DNA of 64,000 nt from Sphingobacteriaceae bacterium (GCA_030682795.1 JAUXNJ010000012.1:62001-126000), one strand, 5' to 3'. Counted from the stretch's first letter, positions 51,348 to 60,441 are shown. The notes: generated from the letters alone by a model not told the origin. Program-made: numbers and translations.

Positions 51348-52565
51348 ATGAAGTATTTGATTAGGATCATTGCAATAATCGGGACGGGAAGCATGCTTTC
51401 GTGTTCCCCTTCACAAACTGCACGATTTATGAATCAGGAATACGATGATGACATTTATTTCGTGTCGAGCGGTCGTTCTGAAATGTATGTAGAAGAATCG
51501 CGCAGGGCAGTTCGGGAGTCCGACGGACAAACCGATGATGCTTACAACGAATATTTAAACGCCCGCCGCGGCAATAATTCAGGTGTAAGTCCTTACGGCT
51601 ACAGTGAACGTTCTTATGACCGCACCATGCAACGCCATGCTGATCCTATGTGGTCAGACCCAACCTTTGGCATGGGCATGGGGGGCTTTTTTGGGATGCG
51701 CAGTTATATGCTTTATAATCCTTATTATCCGCCATTTTGGTCTATGCAGCCTGGTTTATCACTTTCCTTTAACAGCATGGGAGGCTTTGGAATGGGCTAT
51801 GGAATGGGCATGGGCATGAGTCCTTTTGGTTTTGGCGGCGGCTTTGGCGGCATGTACAATCCTTATTTCGATCCATTTATGATGGGGGGCATGGGCATGT
51901 ATAATCCCTACATGGGGTGGGGCAACCCTTATATGGGGTGGGGAAATCCCTATATGGGCTGGCATCATCCGCATCACATGGGCTGGGGCGGTGGTGGCTG
52001 GGGCGGAGGCTGGGCTGGCGGTGGTGATGTGAATGGTGGTGGCCGGCTACCCGTAGCACCGCCAAGAAGCGGAAATGTAGGTGCGGGAACGCCGCGTCAA
52101 TCTTCACTTTTCAATCCTAATCCCGGTCGAAATACCGCTGGCGCTTCAAATCGCATCGATAATGGAAGTCGTTCAGTGAATCCAGCAGGCAGTCGCATGG
52201 AGCCTGGTGCTACGCCATCACGCAATAACAACGCTTCTCCTGGTCGCGAAACCGGCAATTCGGGCCGCAGAATTATCGAGGAAAGCCGCCCTACGCGCAC
52301 TCCTTCACGCAATACTTGGGACCGTGGTTCGTCGCCTGCCACACCAAGCAGGTCTCCAGAACGGGTAAATCCAACTCCACGTCCGAGTGGCGGTGGTGGC
52401 ACAGTAACACCCAGCAGAGGAGGAGGCTCATTTGATAGAGGCAGTACAGCTACTCCAAGTCGCGGAGGTGATTCTGGTGGGGGCAGTATGTCACCTAGCA
52501 GAGGTGGTGGCGGCGGTGGCGGTTCTCGTCCAAGTGGTGGTGCTTCACCTGGTCGTCCACGTTAA
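51348..52565 (+). CDS. low-complexity lipoprotein with Gly/Met-rich and TPSR repeats
   Basis: A 405-residue protein of unknown function. The signal peptide ends at lipobox MLSC (C19). An acidic stretch (about residues 28-70) follows. Residues about 105-225 are rich in Gly, Met, Phe, Tyr and Trp, with three tandem NPYMGW units. The last 170 residues are basic and disordered, with TPSR or SPSR recurring six to seven times, then Gly runs. A surface-exposed, sticky or matrix role is conceivable, but it is inference. It lies 9 bases before the outer-membrane protein gene. Confidence 0.7.
   Translation: MKYLIRIIAIIGTGSMLSCSPSQTARFMNQEYDDDIYFVSSGRSEMYVEESRRAVRESDGQTDDAYNEYLNARRGNNSGVSPYGYSERSYDRTMQRHADPMWSDPTFGMGMGGFFGMRSYMLYNPYYPPFWSMQPGLSLSFNSMGGFGMGYGMGMGMSPFGFGGGFGGMYNPYFDPFMMGGMGMYNPYMGWGNPYMGWGNPYMGWHHPHHMGWGGGGWGGGWAGGGDVNGGGRLPVAPPRSGNVGAGTPRQSSLFNPNPGRNTAGASNRIDNGSRSVNPAGSRMEPGATPSRNNNASPGRETGNSGRRIIEESRPTRTPSRNTWDRGSSPATPSRSPERVNPTPRPSGGGGTVTPSRGGGSFDRGSTATPSRGGDSGGGSMSPSRGGGGGGGSRPSGGASPGRPR
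51903..51962 (+). repeat. three 21-bp tandem repeats encoding NPYMGWG
   Basis: Units at 51903-51923, 51924-51944 and 51945-51962 (last one 18 bases) encode NPYMGW(G). They differ from each other at a few bases, mainly third codon positions, so the amino-acid repeat appears selected. Confidence 0.85.
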
Positions 52566-52574
52566 TATCGAGCC

Positions 52575-54068
52575 ATGAGAAAGTTCATTTTAATAGCCGT
52601 GTTGAGTACATGGTCGGGATTGCTACAGGCGCAAACGGAGATCGACCTTTTTAGATACAGCAGCATGCGGCAATCGCCAACAGCACGTGTAGCTGGCTTA
52701 GGGGGTGCATTTGGGGCTTTGGGAGGAGATATAGGCGGTATACCGCTCAATCCCGCAGGCTTAGCTACCTTTCGTAAATCTACCATCAGCTTAACTCCTG
52801 GTTTAATCACCCAAAGCAGCTCAGGCGATTACTTAGGTAACAGTACGAGTGATAGTCGTAGTCGATTGGCGATGAACAGTGTAGGTTTTGTGTTTGCCCA
52901 ACGGCCCTCCGCAAAAGGCACCAAGTGGCAGCAGTTGAATTATGGTTTTACCATGAACCGCACCAATAATTATTTGAATGCCCAGCGTTATGAAGGGGTG
53001 AATACGAATTCAAGCCTGGTTGATTATTTTGTTTCTGAAGCGAATATTGGCAATGAGTTTTTTCCGGAGGATTTTCCTTTTTCGGCAGGACTGGCAGAAC
53101 AAGTAGGACTCATTTTTCCTTCTATTCCAGGGAACTATCAGTCTACTTTCGTTGGTATCGTGCCCAACGCCGGCATTCGGCAAACCGAACAAATTAGAAG
53201 TGTAGGGAATTCGAGTGATTATAATTTTTCGGTGGCTGGTAATTACGACAACAAATTACACCTCGGGGCGGGGCTGAGCCTGATGTCGAGCAACTTCAAT
53301 AGCACCGATATTTTTTCGGAATTTGACCATATGGACACTATTTTTGACTTCAAGAATTTTGCTTATCGCAGGACGCTGGGGGTGGAGATGGATGGCTTTT
53401 TGCTGCGACTTGGTGCGGTTTTTCAGCCGGCTGCTTGGTTCCGACTGGGCTTAAGTTATGAGTCACCCACCCGGTATACCGTATCGGAAGATTACCGAGT
53501 AGATTTGGAAGCAAATTTCGATTCCGTACCAACCTTTGCCAGGGCAAATTCTCCTTTGTTCAGACCCTTTGTTTATAATTATCGAACAACTGGTCGCACT
53601 ACCTTAAGTGCTGCCTTTTTGTTTGGTGGAAAGGGTTTGGTGAGTGTTGATTACGATTATGTGCCCTATGATGCCCTTCGCGTGATTGCCTTACGCAACG
53701 ATCAAGGGTCGGTTCCTTGGGCACGTGACTTAAATGACCGTGTAGCCCTCTTGTTTCGCTCATCTAACAACCTTAGAATTGGTGGTGAATATGTGGTTGG
53801 TCCCTTGGCCATGCGTGCAGGTTACGGTTATTGGGGAAGTCCCTATCGCCAGGATGTGATTACCGGAGGCGGTGATTTATCACAACAGCAGTTTTCATTG
53901 GGCTTGGGAACCCGGCTAGACAATTTCTCCTTGGATGTATCTTTTGTACGTGCCTTTTGGAAGTCTTACCGGGCACCTTACACAGTAGAAAATTTGCCTG
54001 AAGACGGGGTTCTATTTACGAATGCTCGCAGTTTGATTCAGTTTTCGCTTGGTTTCCGTTTAGATTAA
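52575..54068 (+). CDS. outer-membrane transport protein, OmpP1/FadL-like
   Basis: A 497-residue exported beta-barrel protein. The signal peptide is residues 1-19 (ending LLQAQ). The mature start SPTARVAGLGGAFGALGGDIGGIPLNPAGLATF resembles the N-terminal plug of FadL/TodX proteins, where the NPAGLA motif is characteristic. Regularly spaced barrel strands follow, ending in LIQFSLGFRLD. Relatives take up hydrophobic compounds; in Bacteroidota they are often labelled hemin receptor without proof. It is probably co-transcribed with the preceding lipoprotein. Confidence 0.8.
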   Translation: MRKFILIAVLSTWSGLLQAQTEIDLFRYSSMRQSPTARVAGLGGAFGALGGDIGGIPLNPAGLATFRKSTISLTPGLITQSSSGDYLGNSTSDSRSRLAMNSVGFVFAQRPSAKGTKWQQLNYGFTMNRTNNYLNAQRYEGVNTNSSLVDYFVSEANIGNEFFPEDFPFSAGLAEQVGLIFPSIPGNYQSTFVGIVPNAGIRQTEQIRSVGNSSDYNFSVAGNYDNKLHLGAGLSLMSSNFNSTDIFSEFDHMDTIFDFKNFAYRRTLGVEMDGFLLRLGAVFQPAAWFRLGLSYESPTRYTVSEDYRVDLEANFDSVPTFARANSPLFRPFVYNYRTTGRTTLSAAFLFGGKGLVSVDYDYVPYDALRVIALRNDQGSVPWARDLNDRVALLFRSSNNLRIGGEYVVGPLAMRAGYGYWGSPYRQDVITGGGDLSQQQFSLGLGTRLDNFSLDVSFVRAFWKSYRAPYTVENLPEDGVLFTNARSLIQFSLGFRLD

Positions 54069-54400
54069 TCTTCTATGTCAAGGTTCATCAAGGCATTTTT
54101 AAATTCAGAAATGCTTTTGAGGTCCTTGGCTCCTTGCGCATAATGAAGGCCTGTTTCGAGGGAATTTTTAGCGGCTTCTCGTTGTCCGCTAGCTTCAAAG
54201 GCCTCTGCCATTTGGTAGTAGGCGGCGATGTAGTTGGGAGTTAATTGTACAGTTTTTTGAAACCATTGCACGGCTTCCTCCCAATGTTGGGCCTTTTTAT
54301 ATTCGGAGGCAATGGCATAATGCAGGAAAACTTCCTGTGGTTGCTCCGATAAAAGTGCGAACAATTGTGCTAAGCGACTGTTATTTATTTCGTTGTTCAT
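54065..54400 (-). CDS. small tetratricopeptide-repeat protein
   Basis: A 111-residue cytoplasmic protein with about two and a half TPR motifs (VFLHYAIASEYKKAQHWEEA, YIAAYYQMAEAFEASGQREA, NSLETGLHYAQGAKD). ATG at 54398-54400 (MNNEINNSRLAQL) is preferred to the extension to 54433, which is unlike the rest. Its stop overlaps the stop of the FadL-like gene by 4 bases on the other strand. Probably a small adaptor; partner unknown. Confidence 0.8.
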   Translation of the reverse strand: MNNEINNSRLAQLFALLSEQPQEVFLHYAIASEYKKAQHWEEAVQWFQKTVQLTPNYIAAYYQMAEAFEASGQREAAKNSLETGLHYAQGAKDLKSISEFKNALMNLDIED

Positions 54401-54462
54401 TTCAATTATTGTAGTTTTGCAGTTAGGCCGCAAGGCTACAAAATTAACTTTTTAGTCCATAT

Positions 54463-55203
54463 ATGAAGATTCTGGTTTGTATCAGTAATGTTCCCGACAC
54501 AACCACCAAAATTACCTTTAGCTCCGATAACAAGGAGTTTAACAAGGCTGGGGTGCAGTACATTATTAATCCTTATGATGAGTTGGCCCTCACAAAGGCC
54601 CTTGAGTTAAACGAAGCCGCGGGTGGTGGCACGGTAACGGCCATTCACGTTGGTCAGGCTGATGCCGAGCCCAATTTGCGAAAAGCCTTGGCGGTAGGAG
54701 CCGACGATGCCGTGCGCATTGATGCAGCTCCGATCGATGGTTTTTTTGTGGCGAGTGAAATTGCGCATTATGCCAAAGACAAAGGCTTCGACTTGATCCT
54801 TTGCGGTCGCGAGTCGATTGACTACAACGGTGGCATGGTGGCCGGTATGTTGGGCGAGCTGCTGGACTGGCCAAGCGTAAACGTAATTACCTCTATCAGC
54901 ATCAACGGTGGAGAAGCGCATTTGGAGCGCGACATCGATGGAGGCCGTGAGGTATTAACGGCCAAATTACCTTTCGTAGGCAGTTGCCAAAAAGAATTAA
55001 CCGAACCTCGCATTCCCAATATGCGGGGCATTATGATGGCGCGCAGCAAGCCTTTGCAGGTTTTGCCGGTAGCCGCCAATACAGCGCATACCCAAGTAGC
55101 TACTTATGCAGCACCGGCTCCAAAGGCGGGTTGTAAGTTTTTAGAGCCTACGCAGGTAGAAGAATTAGTTCATTTGTTACACACCGAAGCTAAAGTGATT
55201 TAA
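54463..55203 (+). CDS. etfB: electron transfer flavoprotein, beta subunit
   Basis: A 246-residue subunit that, with EtfA, carries electrons from acyl-CoA and other dehydrogenases to the quinone pool through ETF-quinone oxidoreductase. The N-terminal MKILVCISNVPDTTTKI, then INPYDELALTKALEL, VGADDAVRI and LILCGRESIDYNGGMVAGMLGELL mark the fold and AMP site. The etfA ATG follows 1 base after the stop. The window also has a thiolase, fitting fatty-acid oxidation. Confidence 0.96.
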   Translation: MKILVCISNVPDTTTKITFSSDNKEFNKAGVQYIINPYDELALTKALELNEAAGGGTVTAIHVGQADAEPNLRKALAVGADDAVRIDAAPIDGFFVASEIAHYAKDKGFDLILCGRESIDYNGGMVAGMLGELLDWPSVNVITSISINGGEAHLERDIDGGREVLTAKLPFVGSCQKELTEPRIPNMRGIMMARSKPLQVLPVAANTAHTQVATYAAPAPKAGCKFLEPTQVEELVHLLHTEAKVI

Positions 55204-55204
55204 G

Positions 55205-56179
55205 ATGGCAGTTGTAGTATTTGCAGAAAATAATGCAGGAAGCTTCAAGAAAGCTTCTTTCGAAATTGTAAGTTATGCCGCGGCCATTGCCAAAACCATG
55301 GGCACGAGCGTAACGGCAGTAGTTTTAGGCAGCATGGAAGATGCTGTAGCCGCTGAGTTGGGTACTTATGGTGCCAGCAAGGTGGTAAAGGTTTCAGATG
55401 TAAGTCTGGATACCTTCGAATCGCATGCTCATGCCAAAGCCTTAGCAGAAGTAGCAAAGGCGGAAGGCGCTAAAGTAGTGGTTTTAGCGAATACCTATTC
55501 AGGAAAGGCCATTGCCCCGCGCTTGTCTGTTAAACTTTCAGCGGCCTTAGCATCTGGAGCTGTAGCTTTACCAGAAATCAATGGCAGTTTTACTGTCTTG
55601 AGAAGTGTGTTTTCGAACAAGGGTTTTGCCAACATTCAGTTGGATACCGATGTTAAAATTGTGAGTTTAACACCAAATAGCTACAAAGTAGTGGCTGATG
55701 GCAGCGCTGCTGCAGTGGAAAACCGCAGTTTGGGCATTGCTTCTGGCGATTTTAAATCTACCAGCGTTGAAGTTAAAAAAGTGACTGGCAAAATTCCGTT
55801 GACAGAGGCAGAGCTGGTGGTATCGGCTGGTCGTGGTTTGAAAGGACCAGAAAACTGGCATTTGGTGGAAGATTTGGCCACTACTTTGGGTGCCGCAACT
55901 GCCTGTTCTAAGCCAGTGAGTGATATGCATTGGCGTACGCATGACGAGCACGTAGGGCAAACCGGCATTACCATCAAGCCGAACTTATACATCGCTATTG
56001 GTATTTCAGGCGCCATCCAACATTTGGCAGGGGTGAGTGGCAGCAAGGTCATCGTAGCCATCAACACAGACAAAGAGGCCCCTTTCTTTAAAATAGCCGA
56101 TTACGGTATTGTAGGCGATGCCTTTGAGGTATTGCCAAAACTGAACGAGGCACTTTCAAAATTCAAGGCCGCTAATTAA
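55205..56179 (+). CDS. etfA: electron transfer flavoprotein, alpha subunit
   Basis: A 324-residue FAD-binding subunit. The N-terminal half is the ETF alpha/beta fold. The C-terminal FAD domain shows LVVSAGRGLKGPENW, then AATACSKPVSDMHWRTHDEHVGQTGITIKPNLYIAIGISGAIQH, with the flavin-binding GQTG and ISGAIQH signatures. It begins 1 base after etfB, so the two are translated together. A terminator hairpin overlaps its stop codon. Confidence 0.96.
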   Translation: MAVVVFAENNAGSFKKASFEIVSYAAAIAKTMGTSVTAVVLGSMEDAVAAELGTYGASKVVKVSDVSLDTFESHAHAKALAEVAKAEGAKVVVLANTYSGKAIAPRLSVKLSAALASGAVALPEINGSFTVLRSVFSNKGFANIQLDTDVKIVSLTPNSYKVVADGSAAAVENRSLGIASGDFKSTSVEVKKVTGKIPLTEAELVVSAGRGLKGPENWHLVEDLATTLGAATACSKPVSDMHWRTHDEHVGQTGITIKPNLYIAIGISGAIQHLAGVSGSKVIVAINTDKEAPFFKIADYGIVGDAFEVLPKLNEALSKFKAAN

Positions 56180-56194
56180 GCGGCTTTGTTTTTT
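56168..56194 (+). terminator. terminator overlapping the etfA stop
   Basis: GCCGCT and AGCGGC form a 6-bp stem around AATTA, followed by TTTGTTTTTT. Part of the stem is inside the last codons of etfA. Confidence 0.6.
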
Positions 56195-56212
56195 GAACAA
56201 CCCTAACCCTGC

Positions 56213-56806
56213 ATGAAAAAGATTGAGCTTGAAATTATTGCCTTGTCCGACGGCAATTCCTCTACCAACAGCTATGCTGTAGTGTTGGGTGAAAAGGGGG
56301 GCAATCGCAGGTTACCTGTAATTATAGGTGCTTTTGAAGCCCAGGCCATTGCAATTGAACTGGAGAAAATGAAGCCTGCTCGTCCTCTAACCCATGATTT
56401 ATTTAAAAACTTTGCCGATGCATTTCAATTGCGTTTGGAAGAAGTGGTGATTTCAGACCTCAAAGAAGGTATTTTTTATAGCCGTTTGCATTGCCGCAAT
56501 GGGAGTGAGTACCACGACATAGATGCGCGTACCAGCGATGCCTTGGCGTTGGCAGTGCGTTTTAACTGTCCTATTTTTACCTACGAGCCCATTTTAGATA
56601 CGGGCGGTATTGTATTTGATGCCGAGCAGGAGGCGCAGGAAGATATCAAGGCCGAAACCATGGCCAATGAGCCTAAACGAAAAGGCGGATTTGATGATAA
56701 AAGTGATGCCGAGCTGAAAAAGCTCATGGAGGAAGCCCTGCTTAATGAAAATTACGAGAAGGCAGCCATGTTGCGCGACGAATTAGAACGCAGAAATTCG
56801 CTTTGA
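56213..56806 (+). CDS. bifunctional nuclease (DUF151) with C-terminal UvrB/UvrC motif
   Basis: A 197-residue protein. Residues 1-140 are the BFN/DUF151 domain: KKIELEIIALSDGNSSTNSY, LPVIIGAFEAQAIAIEL, and the IDARTSDALALAVRFNCPIF signature. Plant and bacterial members have DNase and RNase activity. The last 35 residues form a UVR motif (DAELKKLMEEALLNENYEKA) that binds partner proteins. The nuclease-UVR fusion is typical of Bacteroidota. Just downstream is a nucleoside transporter, so a link to nucleic-acid salvage is possible but unproven. Confidence 0.88.
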   Translation: MKKIELEIIALSDGNSSTNSYAVVLGEKGGNRRLPVIIGAFEAQAIAIELEKMKPARPLTHDLFKNFADAFQLRLEEVVISDLKEGIFYSRLHCRNGSEYHDIDARTSDALALAVRFNCPIFTYEPILDTGGIVFDAEQEAQEDIKAETMANEPKRKGGFDDKSDAELKKLMEEALLNENYEKAAMLRDELERRNSL

Positions 56807-56867
56807 ATTCAATAAATACGCTTATTTTGGAGGCTTAAACCTCCCGGACTAAAGGCCAGCTCGCTAC

Positions 56868-58160
56868 ATGCAACAAATTTTAAACGGATTCATTGGCGTT
56901 TTTGCTCTAATCGTCATTCTGTATTTACTTTCTGAGAACCGCAAAAAGGTCAATTGGCGCACTGTGGGCATGGCCTTGGCGCTCCAATTGAGTTTTGCGT
57001 TCTTGGTGATAAAAATAAGCTGGGTGCGTGCCGGTTTTGAAAATGTGAGTGGTTTTTTTGTAACGCTTCTGAGTTTTACTAAGGCTGGCTCCTCTTTTTT
57101 GTTCGGCTCTTTGGTTACACAAGTAGACTCTTTCGGGTTTATTTTCGTATTTCAGGTTCTCCCTACCATTATTTTCTTTGCGGCGCTAACAGCCATGTTG
57201 TATTATTTTGGCATCCTTCAGCGCATTGTATATGTGTTTGCTTGGATCATGAACAGATTGATGCGGCTTTCGGGAGCGGAAAGTTTGGCCGCCTCTGCTA
57301 ATGTGTTTTTGGGACAAACAGAAGCGCCTTTGCTCATCAAGCCATACCTCGATAAAATGACGCGTTCCGAAATCATGGCGCTCATGACCGGCGGTATGGC
57401 TACCATTGCGGGCAGTGTATTGGCAGCCTATATTGGTTTTTTAGGCGGAAACGACCCTGTGCAACAGCAAATTTTTGCCACCCATTTGCTTTCGGCTTCT
57501 ATCATGGCCGCCCCTGGCAGCTTGTTAGCGGCCAAGTTGCTGGTCCCCGAGACCGAAAATTTTGAAAAAGAGCTGAGCATTGGCAAAGAATCGATTGGCG
57601 ACAATGTACTAGAGGCCATCTCCAATGGTACCAGTGATGGTTTGCGATTGGCAGTAAATGTAGGTGCCATGTTGTTGGTGTTTACCGCCATCATGGCCAT
57701 GTTCAATTATATTTTCAAAAACTGGATTGGCGGTCCTACTGGCCTTAACGAAATGATTGTGCAGGCTACGGGCGGTAAGTTCGATGGATTGACGCTTCAG
57801 TATTTGCTGGGGTATATGTTTGCACCCGTGGCTTGGCTTATAGGCGTTAGGGGAGAAGATGTTGTGCTCATAGGTCAGTTGTTAGGCGAAAAGACCGTCT
57901 TAAATGAGTTCATTGCCTTTACCAGTCTGGCTGATTTTAAAGCCGCTGGCACTTTAAGTAATCCGCGCTCGGTAATCATTGCCACGTATGCCCTATGCGG
58001 ATTTGCTAATTTTGCTTCTATCGGCATTCAAATAGGCGGTATTGGCGCTTTGGCTCCAGGTAGAAGGACCTTGCTTTCACAGCTTGGAGTGAAGGCGCTT
58101 ATCGGTGGCACGGCCGCATCTTTGTTAAATGGTGCAATTGCGGGTATGTTGCTCGAGTGA
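56868..58160 (+). CDS. concentrative nucleoside transporter (NupC/CNT family)
   Basis: A 430-residue inner-membrane H+ or Na+ symporter for nucleosides, with about nine to ten membrane segments. Family marks are GQTEAPLLIKPYLDKMTRSEIMALMTGGMATIAGSVLAAYIGFL and LMYAP-like YLLGYMFAPVAWLIGV. The helical hairpin motif and NFASIGIQIGGIGALAP near the end are the nucleoside-binding region. The start ATG is at 56868. Near thyA and folA in other Bacteroidota, this gene group serves nucleotide supply. Confidence 0.94.
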   Translation: MQQILNGFIGVFALIVILYLLSENRKKVNWRTVGMALALQLSFAFLVIKISWVRAGFENVSGFFVTLLSFTKAGSSFLFGSLVTQVDSFGFIFVFQVLPTIIFFAALTAMLYYFGILQRIVYVFAWIMNRLMRLSGAESLAASANVFLGQTEAPLLIKPYLDKMTRSEIMALMTGGMATIAGSVLAAYIGFLGGNDPVQQQIFATHLLSASIMAAPGSLLAAKLLVPETENFEKELSIGKESIGDNVLEAISNGTSDGLRLAVNVGAMLLVFTAIMAMFNYIFKNWIGGPTGLNEMIVQATGGKFDGLTLQYLLGYMFAPVAWLIGVRGEDVVLIGQLLGEKTVLNEFIAFTSLADFKAAGTLSNPRSVIIATYALCGFANFASIGIQIGGIGALAPGRRTLLSQLGVKALIGGTAASLLNGAIAGMLLE

Positions 58161-58216
58161 TTCTGCTTGCTTCTTGTTTTATTCTTTCGCATCTTAGAAT
58201 TCCTAAAATTATTGTA

Positions 58217-59059
58217 ATGACGAAAATACTATTTACTTGCTTCGCCTTTTTATGGGCATTTTCAGCACAAGCGCAAACCAATTATGCAAAGGCTAAAGAG
58301 CAAGGCAAGGCAGCCATGGTGGTTCATTATTTGGAGAACTACCCATTTGCCTATCAAAACGAACAAGGGCAGCTAACTGGTTTAGAAATTGATGTGGTGA
58401 TGGCCTTTGCCGATTGGTTGATGCGGGTGAAGGAAATAAAATTATCCGTGGAATTTGTGCCATACACCGATTTTGCGAAGGTGTATGAGAAGATCAAAGG
58501 GGCGCCTGATGGACAAATAGGCTTGGCTTCGGCCACAGTAACCAAGGAGCGCCAAAAAGAGGTCTTGTTTACACCTCCTTATCTCAAAAATGTATCCATG
58601 TTGGTGACCAATATTGATGTGCCTACTTTGCGTGCCTACAGCGATATGCCGGTATTTTTTGAGAACATGACCGCTTTGGTGATGCGAGGAACAGTTTTAG
58701 AGACACATTTGCTGGATGTGCGCAAAAAGCATTTTGAAAAAATGCGGGTGAGTTATGTGGAGCATCCCAAGGAAGTGGTGCAGCAAATCGCGGAAACCAA
58801 CAAGCAGTATTTTGGCTATGTCGACATCCTGACCTATTGGTCACTGCTCAAGCAAAAGCCTGCGAACCTCAAAATCCACAGGGTAGCGAGTTTGGGCAAC
58901 CAGTTTTTTGGCCTGATGTTGCCCAAGGAAAGCAGTTGGGCTGGTGCTTGGGCTGAGTTTATGGAAGGGGGCTTTGGCTTTCCAGCCACTGAGACCTACT
59001 ACAACATTCTGCAGCGCCATTTAAGCTACGAAGTGATTGAAACGGTGAGCATGCCGTAA
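58217..59059 (+). CDS. periplasmic substrate-binding protein, amino-acid type (SBP_bac_3)
   Basis: A 280-residue exported protein. ATG at 58217 gives a clean signal peptide (about 20 residues, ending SAQAQ), and the frame further upstream overlaps the transporter end. The mature part has ENYPFAYQNEQGQLTGLEIDVVMAFADWL, IGLASATVTKERQKEVLFTPPYL and YFGYVDILTYWSLLKQKP, the layout of family 3 solute-binding proteins for polar amino acids. No ABC transporter genes are adjacent, so it may also act as a sensor-like binding protein. Substrate not deducible. Confidence 0.82.
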   Translation: MTKILFTCFAFLWAFSAQAQTNYAKAKEQGKAAMVVHYLENYPFAYQNEQGQLTGLEIDVVMAFADWLMRVKEIKLSVEFVPYTDFAKVYEKIKGAPDGQIGLASATVTKERQKEVLFTPPYLKNVSMLVTNIDVPTLRAYSDMPVFFENMTALVMRGTVLETHLLDVRKKHFEKMRVSYVEHPKEVVQQIAETNKQYFGYVDILTYWSLLKQKPANLKIHRVASLGNQFFGLMLPKESSWAGAWAEFMEGGFGFPATETYYNILQRHLSYEVIETVSMP

Positions 59060-59062
59060 TAT

Positions 59063-59088
59063 AAAAACCCGATTAATCGGGTTTTTTT
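59063..59088 (+). terminator. terminator after the binding-protein gene
   Basis: AAAAACCCGATT pairs with AATCGGGTTTTT as a perfect self-complementary stem, followed by more T. It lies 4 bases after the stop. Confidence 0.92.
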
Positions 59089-59139
59089 AGACGTCAACTT
59101 AATAGTGGATGTTAACATCTAATTTATGCTGAAATTCCG

Positions 59140-59147
59140 TATCTTTG
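59140..59147 (+). promoter_or_regulatory. -7 element for the PLP decarboxylase gene
   Basis: TATCTTTG matches TANNTTTG, 21 bases before the ATG at 59169. No -33 TTTG at normal spacing. Confidence 0.42.
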
Positions 59148-59168
59148 CGCCAAATTAAAGAAACGCCT

Positions 59169-60410
59169 ATGTATTGGGAGCAGAAATCAACGGAAATCAT
59201 CAAAGGAGAGGTACTGACTGCCTTGGCGCATAACCGCAATTATCGCTCCTCGGCGGTGCTTGGTTTACCAGCCAGTTATTTAGATCCAGAGGTTTTTCCA
59301 CCCGATGCTGCTTTTTTGGAGGATGCGCCTTTTGCCAAGGTGTTTATGGAAAACCCCAATCACATTGGTTGTCACACCTTGGTAGGTGGAGAAAGTGCCT
59401 TTGGCGGTACCCATGCCTTGGAGCGCGATTTAATTCGCATCTGCGCTGAAGAAATGATGGATGCACCAGCAGCTGGATACGATGGTTATGTAGCCTCTGG
59501 TGGCACAGAAGCGAACATCCAGGCCATGTGGATTTTCAGAAATATGTTCATGGAGCAGTATGGCATCGGCTCGCAGCACATTGGTATTTTATACAGTAGC
59601 GACAGTCATTATTCGTTTTACAAGGCTGGAAATTTATTGCAAATCAAGACTTTTGAAATAGAGGTTGCCGAAGAAAGCCGTCAGATGTCGGTGGATGTCT
59701 ATGCCGCAGCCATTCGCAAGGCGCAGGCAGCGGGCGTGCGCTGTTTAATCGGGGTGTTTAACATGGGCACTACCATGTTTGGTTCGGTAGATGATATCAG
59801 CAGTTTGCTGCCCGTGCTCAAAGCTTCGGGGATGCCTTACAAAGTACATGTGGATGGAGCCTTTGGTGGATTTGTTTATCCATTTTCCAATAAAGAGCAT
59901 GCGCTCACCTTTAACAATCCAGAGGTAAGCAGCATGACCATAGATGCGCATAAAATGCTACAAGCGCCATACGGCACGGGCATTTTTATGGCCCGCAAGG
60001 GATTGATGGAATTTACCCATACGGTTGAGGCCAGTTATGTGTTGGGGGGCGACTCAACTTTGTCGGGCAGCCGCTCAGGCGCCAATTTGGTAGCTGCCTG
60101 GATGATTTTAAATACCCACGGTTCGGAGGGCTGGCGGACGAAAATTGCTGGGCTCTTGGCTTTAACCGATGAGCTGTGTGGCATACTCGATCAAATGGGC
60201 ATTGCCTATTACCGCAATCCCGAGATGAATTTGGTAACTATGCGTGCCAATCAAATTCCTGCGGCTTTGGCTGAAAAGTACTTATTGGTGCCCGATAGTC
60301 ATGGTGAAAATGCCCATTGGTACAAAATTGTAGTGATGGACCATGTAAAACCGGCCATCCTCAGAAGTTTTATCGAAGATTTGCAAGCGGCTTGCGCGCC
60401 GATGGCCTAG
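59169..60410 (+). CDS. pyridoxal-phosphate group II decarboxylase
   Basis: A 413-residue fold-type I PLP enzyme of the glutamate/aromatic amino-acid decarboxylase family. The cofactor lysine is K262 in IDAHKMLQAP. The PLP-pairing Asp is in KVHVDGAFGGFVYP and a phosphate-binding region is YVASGGTEANIQAM. It is shorter than GadA/GadB (about 460 residues) and lacks their N-terminal acid-stress extension. Substrate (glutamate, aspartate, tyrosine or other) cannot be fixed. ATG at 59169 is used; the frame opens 24 bases earlier without ATG. Confidence 0.88.
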   Translation: MYWEQKSTEIIKGEVLTALAHNRNYRSSAVLGLPASYLDPEVFPPDAAFLEDAPFAKVFMENPNHIGCHTLVGGESAFGGTHALERDLIRICAEEMMDAPAAGYDGYVASGGTEANIQAMWIFRNMFMEQYGIGSQHIGILYSSDSHYSFYKAGNLLQIKTFEIEVAEESRQMSVDVYAAAIRKAQAAGVRCLIGVFNMGTTMFGSVDDISSLLPVLKASGMPYKVHVDGAFGGFVYPFSNKEHALTFNNPEVSSMTIDAHKMLQAPYGTGIFMARKGLMEFTHTVEASYVLGGDSTLSGSRSGANLVAAWMILNTHGSEGWRTKIAGLLALTDELCGILDQMGIAYYRNPEMNLVTMRANQIPAALAEKYLLVPDSHGENAHWYKIVVMDHVKPAILRSFIEDLQAACAPMA

Positions 60411-60441
60411 CATATCCCCGAGAGGATTTCAAGGCGGGTGA

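Noticed and set aside
51903-51962. CRISPR-like or DNA-level satellite repeat
   Set aside because: Units are contiguous, 21 bp, in frame and without spacers; they are coding repeats.
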